From Burkholderiales bacterium (GTDB lineage: Bacteria > Pseudomonadota > Gammaproteobacteria > Burkholderiales > JAHFRG01): a stretch of 64,000 bases of DNA. Of the stretch, positions 49,391 to 58,258 are shown piece after piece. The stretch covers positions 52,383 to 116,382 of the forward strand of contig DATIXX010000010.1 of the NCBI GenBank assembly GCA_035518095.1, given 5' to 3'. Both the position numbers and the translations under genes were made by a program. Under the pieces are notes generated by a model that worked only from the letters and a program-made list of their open reading frames with translations, had not been told where the DNA came from and did not search any database. Numbering within the stretch: position 1 is the first letter of the stretch; every line of letters begins with the position of its first letter.

Positions 49391-49831
49391 TTAACGGCAA
49401 GCTGAAGGACGGTATTTCGATAGAATCGTCGAATTAGCCCCCGTGTTGCTGCACGTCCAGGTTTTACCACCATCGCCGGTTTCTAACATCAGGGTTCCGC
49501 CAGCGACCAGTTTGCTAGCAGTGGTTCTCATAGTCGCCATGATTTGCAGCACGCCCGTCGAACCTTGGGCCGTAAGCTGTTGCACACCCTGAACATATTT
49601 GCCGATGGTATTGCCCATGACCGAAGAAGTTGACGTCGGCCATACACCCTTGTCGGAAAACCACTCGGCGTACGGCGTTTTGCCGCCGGACATCAGTTCG
49701 ACCGCTTCAGACACTTGGGCGCGTGCCGTATAGTCCTGATAAGCCGGAATCGCGACCGCAGCCAATATGCCAATGATCGCTACCACGATCATCAACTCGA
49801 TTAACGTAAACCCCATTTGTAAATGTTTCAT
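49391..49831 (-). CDS. pilA: Type IV major pilin (PilA-like)
   Basis: From the ATG at 49831 (GGGGAG 8 bases upstream) the prepilin has 146 residues. The leader MKHLQMG is cut before Phe of [20 protein letters not shown], with Glu5 of the mature chain conserved. A C-terminal disulfide pair is seen (TCSNTG ... PSAC). Pilin subunits are extracted by an inner membrane platform using a PilB motor; a PilB-like gene lies 2 kb upstream. A sigma-54 promoter precedes it and a strong terminator follows, so it is expressed as a single gene. It may be glycosylated by the neighbouring TMTC-like proteins. Confidence 0.95.
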   Translation of the reverse strand: MKHLQMGFTLIELMIVVAIIGILAAVAIPAYQDYTARAQVSEAVELMSGGKTPYAEWFSDKGVWPTSTSSVMGNTIGKYVQGVQQLTAQGSTGVLQIMATMRTTASKLVAGGTLMLETGDGGKTWTCSNTGANSTILSKYRPSACR

Positions 49832-49893
49832 GAAAATAGCTCCCCAAAAAAATTGCGAATAAAGTAAAGACAGCGTATTGCAGCTATGACTGG

Positions 49894-49909
49894 AGCAAGT
49901 CACATGCCA
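49894..49909 (-). promoter_or_regulatory. Sigma-54 (RpoN) promoter of pilA
   Basis: TGGCATGTGACTTGCT on the minus strand matches the -24/-12 consensus (TGGCACG-N4-TTGCW) with one mismatch and correct GG-to-GC spacing. It gives an untranslated leader of about 50 bases. Pilins of many proteobacteria are controlled this way through PilR. Confidence 0.85.
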
Positions 49910-49992
49910 ACCTATCTGTACAAAATACCGTTTAAAATCAACGGACTTCTTTGCATTCGGCAGCGAGATCAGGCATAAACTGCCGTATTTTG

Positions 49993-51678
49993 TCAGCTTT
50001 CGGAATTGGGCCGACCCGAATCCGGTCGTTTGGAGTATCCAGGGATTTTCGACTCGTCCACATCGTCGATTTGCTCTGGATCGAGGAACTGCTTGGCGTA
50101 CGCGAGATAAACTTTGTCCCGGACGAATACATCAAACAAATCAGGATCAATATGCCCATCGATTTTGAGCCTGCCTAGGATATTAAGAGATTCGGTAAGT
50201 GTTTTTCCTATTTTGTACGGCCGATCCTTGGCGGTGAGTGCCTCGAAGATGTCGGCAATGCCTATGATGCGCGCTTGCACTGACATGTCTTCGCGCTTTA
50301 ACCCGCGCGGATAACCCTTGCCATCCACGCGCTCATGATGCCCACCAGCGAATTCCGGCACCTTGCGCAGATGCTTCGGCCATGGCAGCGCTTCCAGCAT
50401 TTTGATGGTGACCACGACGTGGTTGTTGATAATTTCACGCTCTTTTTCGTTCAGCGTGCCTCTGGCGATGCTCAGGTTTTCTGATTCGTCATCGGTAAGA
50501 AATTTCTTCCGCTTGCCGTCGATGCCAACCCAGCGATAGCTGGCAATCTCTCTTACCCGTTGCAGCACCTCCTCATTCACAAATTCGCCGCCGATGTTGG
50601 TTTTGCGCAAGAACTCGCGATCTTGATTCAGCTGTTTGATGCGGCTGCGATATTTGGCCTCAAGTTTGGCGATGCCACGACGATCTTTTCCCAGCCGCTG
50701 CTTTGACTTCAGCATACTGACTTCGGCATCACGTTTTAGAACTTCGAACCGAGTGTCTATTAGGTTAATGCGGTCGTAGATGGTCTCCAGCTTGGTGGCT
50801 TTGTCCACGACATGGACCGGCGTTGTCACTTTTCCACAGTCATGCAAGAGGCCAGCGATTTCGAGTTCGTAGCGGTCTTTTTCATTCATGTGAAAGTCCT
50901 TGAGGGGACCGATTTTAGTGTTGTTCACCGCTTCCGCAATCATCATGGTCAGCACCGGAACCCGCGCGCAGTGCCCCCCGGTATAGGGCGACTTTTCGTC
51001 GATCGCGGTATTGATTAGGCGAATAAACGATTCAAACAGATCTTCGAGCTGGCTGATCAACAACCGGTTGGTAAGCGCGATCGCGGCCTGAGACGCCAGC
51101 GATTCGCCCAACTGTTCATCGGTCGCTGAAAACGCGATGATTTCTCCGCTCTCGCGGTCTTTGGCGTTAATGAGCTGCAATACCCCGATGATCTCTTTCT
51201 CATGATTCTTCATCGGGATCGTTAGAAATGACTTCGAGCGATACCCGGTTTTCTTATCGAAATTCTTGGTGCCGGTAAAATCGAAGCCACGCTCGGTATA
51301 GGCGTCGGCGATGTTGATCGTTTGATCATGCAACACCGCATAGGCCACCACCATGGAATTGTTGGGTTTGCCAGTTTCGTCGTACAGCGCGATCGGGTTA
51401 AACGGAATTGCTTCGCCGGTGGTGCCCCCCATGGCGATATTAAGGGAATCAGTGCGGATAATTTCGAATTTCAGGTTGCGATCGTCCACCATTCGGTACA
51501 GCGTGCCGCCATCGGCGTTGACGATATTCTTCGCAGCAATCAGTATGTTTTCCAGCAGACGATTGATGTCCTTTTCCTTGGACAACGACGCACCGACGCG
51601 GTTTAGATCTTCCAGCCGCTGCAGCAAATCACCAGAAGTGAGCACCTGTATCCTATGCGATTCCTGTGCTTGTCGCAT
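49993..51678 (-). CDS. GAF-HD-GYP c-di-GMP phosphodiesterase
   Basis: The 561-residue cytoplasmic protein begins with a short helix, then a GAF domain (about residues 20-205) and an HD-GYP domain (about 215-535). In the HD-GYP part LLHDCGK and [14 protein letters not shown] are complete, so c-di-GMP hydrolysis is expected. The gap between these two motifs is about 150 residues, roughly double the usual one, because of a Lys/Arg-rich coiled insertion. In the GAF domain, [20 protein letters not shown] contains an N..F-x3-DE pattern like the NKFDE motif of cyclic-nucleotide GAFs. It follows the PilB-like gene by 5 bases. Confidence 0.92.
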   Translation of the reverse strand: MRQAQESHRIQVLTSGDLLQRLEDLNRVGASLSKEKDINRLLENILIAAKNIVNADGGTLYRMVDDRNLKFEIIRTDSLNIAMGGTTGEAIPFNPIALYDETGKPNNSMVVAYAVLHDQTINIADAYTERGFDFTGTKNFDKKTGYRSKSFLTIPMKNHEKEIIGVLQLINAKDRESGEIIAFSATDEQLGESLASQAAIALTNRLLISQLEDLFESFIRLINTAIDEKSPYTGGHCARVPVLTMMIAEAVNNTKIGPLKDFHMNEKDRYELEIAGLLHDCGKVTTPVHVVDKATKLETIYDRINLIDTRFEVLKRDAEVSMLKSKQRLGKDRRGIAKLEAKYRSRIKQLNQDREFLRKTNIGGEFVNEEVLQRVREIASYRWVGIDGKRKKFLTDDESENLSIARGTLNEKEREIINNHVVVTIKMLEALPWPKHLRKVPEFAGGHHERVDGKGYPRGLKREDMSVQARIIGIADIFEALTAKDRPYKIGKTLTESLNILGRLKIDGHIDPDLFDVFVRDKVYLAYAKQFLDPEQIDDVDESKIPGYSKRPDSGRPNSES

Positions 51679-51683
51679 GTTCG

Positions 51684-54053
51684 TTATTTAATGCAAACTG
51701 CGCGGACTTGATGAATATTAGTAATGCCTTGCAAAACCTTTTCTATCCCGTCCTGCTTCAGGGTGCGCATCCCATCGTCCAGCGCTGTAGCAAACATTTG
51801 TGCAACATGCGCGTGCTCCTGAATATCTTTCTTTATGGCATCGGTCCCAACCAGCATTTCGTGCAGGCCGACACGACCCTTGTAGCCGGTGTTGTTGCAA
51901 ACTTCGCACCCCACCGGTTGATAAAGGGTGAACTGCCCTTTCTCATTGCCAAAGGATTTCACCCAATCTTTGTATACCTGCTCGTAGGCGCCCTTCGCGT
52001 CCTTCTTCCATTGAGCGGTATTCTTGAGCTCCTCACAGTATTCTGCGAGCAGCGCTTTTATTTCGTCCTGATTGGGGACATAAGCTTGCTTGCATTTGCT
52101 ACATAAGCGCTTAGCCAGGCGTTGCGCGAGCACGCCCAACAACGCGTCGGAAAAGTTGAACGGGTCCATCCCCATATCCAGCAAGCGGATGATGGACTCC
52201 GGCGCACTGTTGGTGTGCAACGTGGCAAACACCAAGTGGCCGGTAAGCGAGGCCTCAATGCCGATGGAAACGGTTTCCTTGTCACGCATCTCACCTACCA
52301 TGATCACATCCGGGTCGCAGCGTAAGAAAGAGCGCATAGCGACCGCAAACGTAAGCCCGGCCTTGACATTCATTTGCACCTGACGCAAACCTCTCTGGGT
52401 GATTTCCACCGGATCTTCCGCCGTCCAGATCTTGGTTTCCGGGGTGTTGATGTAGCCCAGCACCGAGTGCAAGGTGGTGGTTTTACCCGAACCGGTGGGG
52501 CCGCACACAAAAAATAATCCGTAAGGCTTGGAGATCACCTGTTTCAGTGTCTCCAGATTATGGGCGCTCAGGCCCAGTTTTTCCAATGGGATCGGCTCGC
52601 CCGCACCGAGAATCCGCATCACTATGTCTTCCACGCCGCCCTGTGACGGTATCGTCGCGACCCGCAATTCAATATCCAGCGGACCGAATTTCTTGAATTT
52701 GATCTTGCCGTCCTGCGGTTTTCTTTTTTCCGAGATGTCAAGATCGCACATGATTTTTAACCGCGTCACTAAAGCGCTACGGTAACTCGCTGGAATTTCA
52801 ATGTACGGCACCAGCGTGCCGTCTTTGCGGAAACGGATTTCTGTCTTGGCTTTTCCGGGATAAGGTTCAATGTGAATGTCCGAAGCGCCTTGATGGTAGG
52901 CGTCCACGATGATCTTGTTGACCAGCTTTACCAGCTCGTTGTCTGCGGCTGCAGAAACATCATCCGCCCCCGCGCCTTCCCCCTCGAGCTCCTCGTCCAG
53001 GCCCGACAGCAGTTCGCCCACCGAAGAGGCATCCATTCCGCCAGCTCCGAACAACAAATCCAAAGTGCTTATAAACTCGCGGTTGGTACATACCCGGTAA
53101 ATTAACTTATGCTTCGGGAACACGTTATTCGCGACGCGTGATCCCTTGATGCGTTCGGGATCAGTGGTAAGAATTATCAACCCATCCTTGTTTTCCTCTA
53201 TCGGGACCCACAAGCTACTTTGCACGAAGTCGCGTTTCAGATTTTTCAGTAAGTCCGCAGGCTTAATTCGGTCGGCGCGAAAGGGTTCGTAGGGCACTTG
53301 ATAGAATTTCGACAACGATTGCCCTAACGAAGGGAGCTTAACCTGGAATTCGTCAATTAAAATGTCTTCGATGTCGAGGTTTTTCCGGCGCGCCGACCGC
53401 GTTGCAAGTTCAAATTCTTCCGCCGAAATCACCGCGTCCGCAACCAGGTAATCATATTTCGTCCGCACCATATGTTGCGGTTGCTGGCGCTGCTTGAGGG
53501 CTATGGCAAGGGTTTCGCAAATAAAAGTCACGCCTTCTTCCATCACCGGCGCAAATGGTGTTCCTCCCCTGTTATTGATGATCTGCACCACGCCGATTGT
53601 CTCATTGCTGCTTGCGTCAATCACCGGCGCCACCAGCATCTGTTTGGTGCGATACCCTGTGCGCTTATCGACCTCTTTGAGGAAACTCAATTGTGGACTC
53701 AGCGCCCTTAATTCATTGTCGTCGTAAACATCCCTGATATTGACCAGCTTTTTGCTCATCGCCACGAAACCGGCAATGCTTTGTTCGTTGATGGGCAGTT
53801 TCAGGTCCTTGAATGAATTGAGTCCGGTTTTAACCTTGGAAATTATTGAAGTCTTATCATCGGCCACGGTATAGATGGTGAGACGGTCTGCATTGAACAG
53901 AGAGCAGATGTCCTGGCTTACCTCGAGCATGATTTCATCAATGTTGTAGGCAGCATGAATCTTGTTGGTGACCGCCTGTAACTTTTTTGTGAAATTCAGC
54001 TTCTCGGTAAGGACATCCTTAGTTGCCGGTTGTGCCTGAAACACCGTACTCAT
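51684..54053 (-). CDS. GAF-fused PilB/GspE-like secretion or pilus motor ATPase
   Basis: From the ATG at 54053 (GAGG 8 bases upstream) the product is 789 residues. Residues 20 to about 185 form a GAF domain (TGYRTKQMLVAPV, IGVVQIINNRGG). Next comes a GspE N-terminal-like domain, then the hexameric ATPase: Walker A FVCGPTGSGKTTT, Asp box VIMVGEMRDKET, His box TGHLVFATLHTNSA. A zinc motif with CSKC and CEVC is kept. PilB powers pilus extension; standard PilB (about 565 residues) has no GAF domain. Paired with HD-GYP and pilA, it is probably a signal-controlled pilus motor. Confidence 0.93.
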   Translation of the reverse strand: MSTVFQAQPATKDVLTEKLNFTKKLQAVTNKIHAAYNIDEIMLEVSQDICSLFNADRLTIYTVADDKTSIISKVKTGLNSFKDLKLPINEQSIAGFVAMSKKLVNIRDVYDDNELRALSPQLSFLKEVDKRTGYRTKQMLVAPVIDASSNETIGVVQIINNRGGTPFAPVMEEGVTFICETLAIALKQRQQPQHMVRTKYDYLVADAVISAEEFELATRSARRKNLDIEDILIDEFQVKLPSLGQSLSKFYQVPYEPFRADRIKPADLLKNLKRDFVQSSLWVPIEENKDGLIILTTDPERIKGSRVANNVFPKHKLIYRVCTNREFISTLDLLFGAGGMDASSVGELLSGLDEELEGEGAGADDVSAAADNELVKLVNKIIVDAYHQGASDIHIEPYPGKAKTEIRFRKDGTLVPYIEIPASYRSALVTRLKIMCDLDISEKRKPQDGKIKFKKFGPLDIELRVATIPSQGGVEDIVMRILGAGEPIPLEKLGLSAHNLETLKQVISKPYGLFFVCGPTGSGKTTTLHSVLGYINTPETKIWTAEDPVEITQRGLRQVQMNVKAGLTFAVAMRSFLRCDPDVIMVGEMRDKETVSIGIEASLTGHLVFATLHTNSAPESIIRLLDMGMDPFNFSDALLGVLAQRLAKRLCSKCKQAYVPNQDEIKALLAEYCEELKNTAQWKKDAKGAYEQVYKDWVKSFGNEKGQFTLYQPVGCEVCNNTGYKGRVGLHEMLVGTDAIKKDIQEHAHVAQMFATALDDGMRTLKQDGIEKVLQGITNIHQVRAVCIK

Positions 54054-54091
54054 GGCCAAAACCTCATTTCTACAAGGTGAAATATACCGGA

Positions 54092-54406
54092 TTAAAACAC
54101 AAATATCCGGTTGTGTCGCAGCATTTTCTGGCAGTAATTCGAGATCTCTTGCGCCGTCAGTTTGGCGTGCACGGATATCGCACTGCTGTGCGTCCATCCA
54201 GCCATTTCCATCAATAAAGTGTTGCCGCCGACAATGTGAAGACGCCATCGACTAACGCAGACTTGATTGATCCAGGTGAGCTCCTGGAAACCGAGTCCGC
54301 CCGCATCAGTGTCTACATCAATCAGGATATCATTATCCTGGAGCATTGAGGCGTAACGCAAGTGGCTGCCGATTGTGAATGCGCATACCAATATCTTGCC
54401 TTTCAT
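54092..54406 (-). CDS. Possible small hypothetical protein in the cyclase/PilB gap
   Basis: A 104-residue frame (from ATG at 54406; a TTG at 54436 could add ten residues) fills most of the 448-base gap. It reads MKGKILVCAFTIGSHLRYAS, later DILIDVDTDAGGLGFQELT and TAQEISNYCQKMLR. It has protein-like composition and is on the same strand as its neighbours, but no ribosome site or known family is seen. It may be a real small signalling partner or chance. Confidence 0.35.
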   Translation of the reverse strand: MKGKILVCAFTIGSHLRYASMLQDNDILIDVDTDAGGLGFQELTWINQVCVSRWRLHIVGGNTLLMEMAGWTHSSAISVHAKLTAQEISNYCQKMLRHNRIFVF

Positions 54407-54501
54407 GAGTCGTGCGATTGCTGCAGCTGCACGCAAGATTCATTCCCACTGATTTGGCTCTAGCGCAAATGCTGAACCACATGATTGATACACTAGAAAG
54501 C

Positions 54502-56763
54502 TCATTTGGTTTCATACACCCAAACGCCTGTCCACCCTGGCTTGGGCGGATTCGTGCGAAGTTTCTTGATGCGCTCCAGAAACAGCTGATACAGGTGGGC
54601 AGTGGGTGCCATTTTCCGCAGATTAATCAGTTGCAGTTCCGCCAGGTCCCAGTTCTGCGCGCGATAAAGTTTCAACACCCTCTGAAACAGCGTCAGTTCA
54701 TCCAGCACCACCTCGTCCACTTGTCCCTCATACCCTAGCGGCTCGTAAATGAGTACCGGTTCGTCCTTGCCCTTTACTCTCACTTGATCGAGTTCACGGT
54801 ACACAATGCCGGAGACCACGTCCTTGGTCATTTCACTCACGATAATGTCTGCACCATATTCCTTGCAGAGCCCCTCCAGCCTCGAAGCCAGGTTCACGGA
54901 ATCGCCCATAACGGTGTAGGCTTTGCGTACCGCTGAACCCATGTCGCCCACTACCATGACGCCGGTGTTGATGCCCACGCCGAGCCTGATTTCCGGCCAA
55001 CCGCGGGCCTTGAACTGCTCGCGCAACTGCCGCGCGGTAGCTTGCATTTCCAGGGCGCTGATCACTGCATTGCGAGGGTGATCCGGGTCGTTTACCGGCG
55101 CACCCCAAAACGCCATAATGGCGTCGCCGATATATTTGTCCAGCGTGCCGCGGTGTGCACGGATAATATGCGTCATCGTGGTTAGATACTCATTGACGAA
55201 CGCAGCTAGTTCTTTAGGCTCAAGACCCTCGGAAATCGAGGTGAAGTCGCGCACGTCCGAAAATAGCACGGACAACTCCTGGCTTTTGCCCTCCATGCTG
55301 TAACGCTTCGGATCCTCGCTCATTTTATCCACCAGTTCCGGTGGAACATATTGTCCGAACAGATCCGCGAACTGCCGCTTGATCCGTGATTCCTTAAAAT
55401 AGCCGTAGGACATGTTGAGCGCGAACAGCCCAAGAATCAGCAACAACACGCTTGCCATCGGCAACACGAGGTTGCCGTAATGCCAGGCCACGATGTTGGT
55501 GGTGAGCACAAACAGCAGAACAATCAGAGTGAAAAGTCCCCATCTTATTGGACTGAGTAAAGGCATCAACAACGTCAACCCTATCCCTGCGAAAACCAGC
55601 AAAACCACTTCGGCGCCGCGCACATAAGGTGGTTTTTCCTTGATATTTCCATCCAGCATTCCAGCGATCAAGTTGGCATGGATTTCAACTCCGGGAAAGG
55701 CTCTACCGACCGGTGTCGATCGCAAATCCTTGAGCCCGGGCGCAGTGGTGCCGATCAGCACTATCTTATCCTTGAGTTCGGCGGGATCCAGCCTGTCATT
55801 TAGCACGTCCGTAGCCGATACATACTTGAAACTGCCCTGCCTTCCGCGGTATGGCACCAGAGCCGCAACATTCTCATCCACCGGAATTCGGAGCGGCCCC
55901 ACCTTCAAGAATTCAAGCCTGGAAAAGTCTTTTGCCCCAAGACCCATTCGTAGAAGCGGATCAGTTGCATAACCCGGTTCGACCTTGGGAAACCCCAGCA
56001 AAGCACGTACCATAGCAAGTGATAGCGGTTCATAATAGGCGTCTTTGTACTTGGCAAGCATCGGTACACGTCTGTTGACCCCGTCAGCTGCATCGTAAAT
56101 CGGGTTGATATGGCCAGCACCACTTGCGGCTTGTTGCAGCTCGCTGAGGTTTGCCCCATAGCCATCCCATGTGACAAATTGAACCCCTTTGCCTGGAAAG
56201 GATCCTGCGGGTAGCACAGGGGACGGGAGCGTGTTGACTGCTACGTACTTGCCCGCGACTTCTTCATTCGTAAAGTAGTAGCCTAACAGTACTGGGTGCT
56301 TTTTCAGGCTTGCGGCAAATATCTGGTCGTATTCGAGTTGCGGCCGCACCCGTGCGAGCGCGGCCTGAAACTGAGGATCGTCCTTAAACTGCTTTTGCGA
56401 CAAGTCCTCCAAAACCAACAGTCCGGAGCTTTCGTCTTTGTCCGCGAACACCATGTCAAAACCTGCAATCGCAGCGCTATAACGGTCAAACAGCTTGTCC
56501 ACAAGGAGTGCGAGGCGGTTGCGGCTCCACGGCCAGCGTCCTTCTTCTGCCAAGCTCTTTTCATCGATGTCCACGATGACGATGCGGTTGTCAACGGTAC
56601 CGGGCATGGTGAACCGCAGGCGGGCGTCGTAAATGATTGAATCGAGCTGCTCCAAGAATGTGAACTGGTAAATCTTTGCCGCATGACCTATGAAAACCAG
56701 CGTGATTACCAAGCCTAAGACAATGCGAACCGGATTTTTTTTAAAGTCCAACAAGCGACCCAC
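54502..56763 (-). CDS. CHASE2-domain class III nucleotide cyclase (probable adenylate cyclase)
   Basis: The 753-residue membrane protein has an N-terminal anchor, a periplasmic CHASE2 sensor (about residues 35-365, with DIDEKSLAEEGRWPWSRNRL), three membrane segments (about 375-450) and a cytoplasmic cyclase domain (about 485-680). Catalytic features are complete: metal Asp in VLFSDVRDFTSIS, KYIGDAIMAFWGAP, and TVMGDSVNLASRLEG with transition-state Asn and Arg. Lys in DKYIGD and Thr in YTVMGD favour ATP as substrate. A helical tail of 75 residues follows. It lies upstream of the PilB-like and HD-GYP genes, whose GAF domains could bind its product. Confidence 0.92.
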   Translation of the reverse strand: MGRLLDFKKNPVRIVLGLVITLVFIGHAAKIYQFTFLEQLDSIIYDARLRFTMPGTVDNRIVIVDIDEKSLAEEGRWPWSRNRLALLVDKLFDRYSAAIAGFDMVFADKDESSGLLVLEDLSQKQFKDDPQFQAALARVRPQLEYDQIFAASLKKHPVLLGYYFTNEEVAGKYVAVNTLPSPVLPAGSFPGKGVQFVTWDGYGANLSELQQAASGAGHINPIYDAADGVNRRVPMLAKYKDAYYEPLSLAMVRALLGFPKVEPGYATDPLLRMGLGAKDFSRLEFLKVGPLRIPVDENVAALVPYRGRQGSFKYVSATDVLNDRLDPAELKDKIVLIGTTAPGLKDLRSTPVGRAFPGVEIHANLIAGMLDGNIKEKPPYVRGAEVVLLVFAGIGLTLLMPLLSPIRWGLFTLIVLLFVLTTNIVAWHYGNLVLPMASVLLLILGLFALNMSYGYFKESRIKRQFADLFGQYVPPELVDKMSEDPKRYSMEGKSQELSVLFSDVRDFTSISEGLEPKELAAFVNEYLTTMTHIIRAHRGTLDKYIGDAIMAFWGAPVNDPDHPRNAVISALEMQATARQLREQFKARGWPEIRLGVGINTGVMVVGDMGSAVRKAYTVMGDSVNLASRLEGLCKEYGADIIVSEMTKDVVSGIVYRELDQVRVKGKDEPVLIYEPLGYEGQVDEVVLDELTLFQRVLKLYRAQNWDLAELQLINLRKMAPTAHLYQLFLERIKKLRTNPPKPGWTGVWVYETK

Positions 56764-56898
56764 CCTTGTTAGCGGCCAAGAAAAGGAAGGCCTGAGTGAC
56801 GCGAGGTGAAAGAATCAAAGAAACAGCAATCAAATGGAAGGCGGTACGGCTGAGCCCTTGACGCCCAAATGCCCACTGTCCGCCGTGAGCGGGTTCCA

Positions 56899-56930
56899 AA
56901 TGCTGCGTCGTTACTTAACGCGGCGGCATT
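56899..56930. repeat. Imperfect inverted repeat between FHA and cyclase genes
   Basis: The arms AATGCTGCGTCGTTA and TTAACGCGGCGGCATT pair at about 13 of 16 positions. The sequence resembles the element at 32621-32699 (AAATGC-GCGTC and CGTTGCAC shared). It sits in a 219-base gap on the coding strand and may act as a terminator or RNA-processing site; no T-run follows. Confidence 0.35.
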
Positions 56931-56982
56931 CCGCTGCGTTGCACTCATCTGCCCCCTTTTGTTTGACCTGTAACGGCTCAGG

Positions 56983-58251
56983 CTATTTTAGAAAGAACTC
57001 CATTTTGATTCCCCCGAGCTCGATGATGTCGTGATCGTTCAAGGGGTGTGCTTGGGCATCGAGAGCTTTTCCGTTAAGCAGTGGAAACGTCGCACCTTCT
57101 ACATGGGTAATGAAGTAGCCTTGCGGCCGGCGCGTGATTACTGCGACCTGCACGCCCGGTTTGCCCAAGGTGGTCAGACTTTTGGTCAAATCCAGTTCCT
57201 TGCCGGCGCTGGGACCCGTTAGTATCTGGATCGCTCCAAGGCGAGCCGATTTAACATCTGCTGGCGTTGAAGGTTTTCGCTCTGCTGTCGCCACAGCCGG
57301 TTTAGGCGCAGACGGCTTGAGTTTGGCTTCGACGGGCTTAGCTTCTGCCGGTTTGGCTTCCGGCACCGGTTTTACATCTACAGCGGGTTTCAGCTCAGAT
57401 GGCTTGATTCTCAGTTCAGCGCCCGGTCTCGACTCAGTTACCTGTTTCGCCTCAGTCGCCGGTCTCATCTCGGTGGCTGATTTCATTTCCGCGGCCGGTC
57501 TTGCTTCGACGAGCGGTTTCATCTCGGTTGCTGGTCTTAGCTCGTTTGCCAAACTTGTGCCGGCCGCCGGTTTCACCTCGGTAGCTGGTTTTGCCTCGGC
57601 TGCCAATCTTGTGCCGGCAGCCAGTTTCACTTCGGTCGGGGCCTTGCTTTCGGTTGCCGATTTCGCCTCAACCGATGGCTCCAGCTGATTCGCCGTCTGT
57701 CTGCGCTCAACCGGCTTCGTCTCAGCAGCATGTTTCACGGCAAATGCAGCGTTAGGAATGGTGTCAGGTGGTTGTGGCTGTAATTGCGGTTGCGGTGGCA
57801 GTTGCGGTTGTGTTTGCGTTTGCGACTGCGACTGCGGTTGCGGTTGCGGTTGCAACTGCTCCGCAGGCTGCAAATTTTGCGGCAACCCTTCGGCTGTCTT
57901 TAGGCCGGGTTTGGGGTGTATCACCACAGTTTTTTCATAATTGCCCCCAGCCACCTGGCTTGGCTGTTCACTAATGAATTTGAGCTTATACTTGCCAAGC
58001 TCAATGATGTCATTGTTTTGCAGGAAATGCTTTTTCACCATGTTGCCGTTCACTAGGGTACCGTTCGTGCTGCCCAGGTCTTCCAGGAACGAATCATTGA
58101 GTATGGTGACGATGACTGCGTGCTCGCCGCTCACTGCTAGATTGTCAATCTGGATATCATTGCTAGGTTTGCGGCCAATAGTAGTCCGCTCCTTGCTGAG
58201 GGTAATCTCCCTCAAAACCAAGTTGTCCATGCTCAGAATTAACTTAGCCAT
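56983..58251 (-). CDS. Two-FHA-domain protein with long repetitive linker
   Basis: The 422-residue cytoplasmic protein has an N-terminal FHA domain (residues about 5-85) with the phosphothreonine pocket: TIGRKPSNDIQI, VSGEHAVI and DLGSTNGTLVNG. A linker of about 230 residues comes next: first Gln/Pro hexamer-encoded repeats, then about 15 degenerate units of ATE-KPAAE type. A C-terminal, degenerate FHA-like domain follows (LTTLGKPGVQVAVITRR, LNDHDIIELGGIKMEFF), without the Arg/Ser of a binding site. It lies 7 bases after the phosphatase gene, so it probably reads kinase-phosphorylated Thr. Confidence 0.92.
   Translation of the reverse strand: MAKLILSMDNLVLREITLSKERTTIGRKPSNDIQIDNLAVSGEHAVIVTILNDSFLEDLGSTNGTLVNGNMVKKHFLQNNDIIELGKYKLKFISEQPSQVAGGNYEKTVVIHPKPGLKTAEGLPQNLQPAEQLQPQPQPQSQSQTQTQPQLPPQPQLQPQPPDTIPNAAFAVKHAAETKPVERRQTANQLEPSVEAKSATESKAPTEVKLAAGTRLAAEAKPATEVKPAAGTSLANELRPATEMKPLVEARPAAEMKSATEMRPATEAKQVTESRPGAELRIKPSELKPAVDVKPVPEAKPAEAKPVEAKLKPSAPKPAVATAERKPSTPADVKSARLGAIQILTGPSAGKELDLTKSLTTLGKPGVQVAVITRRPQGYFITHVEGATFPLLNGKALDAQAHPLNDHDIIELGGIKMEFFLK
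57785..57858 (-). repeat. In-frame GGTTGC-type hexamer repeats inside the FHA gene
   Basis: The plus strand shows repeated TGCGGT / TGCGAC units, encoding alternating Gln-Pro, Gln-Ser and Gln-Thr on the minus strand. The six-base unit keeps the frame, so copy changes would alter only linker length. Confidence 0.8.
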
Positions 58252-58258
58252 AATATTC

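Noticed and set aside
51684..54053. PilB-like ATPase considered as type II secretion GspE
   Set aside because: No gsp genes are nearby and pilA is; however, assignment between PilB, MshE and GspE is not certain from sequence alone.
57134..57688. Plus-strand frame rich in Ser, Ala and Gly
   Set aside because: It is the antisense reading of the repetitive FHA linker; repeats create open frames in several phases.
57758..57940. Plus-strand frame with very many Cys and Gly
   Set aside because: It is the antisense of the Gln-Pro hexamer repeats, not a metal-binding peptide.
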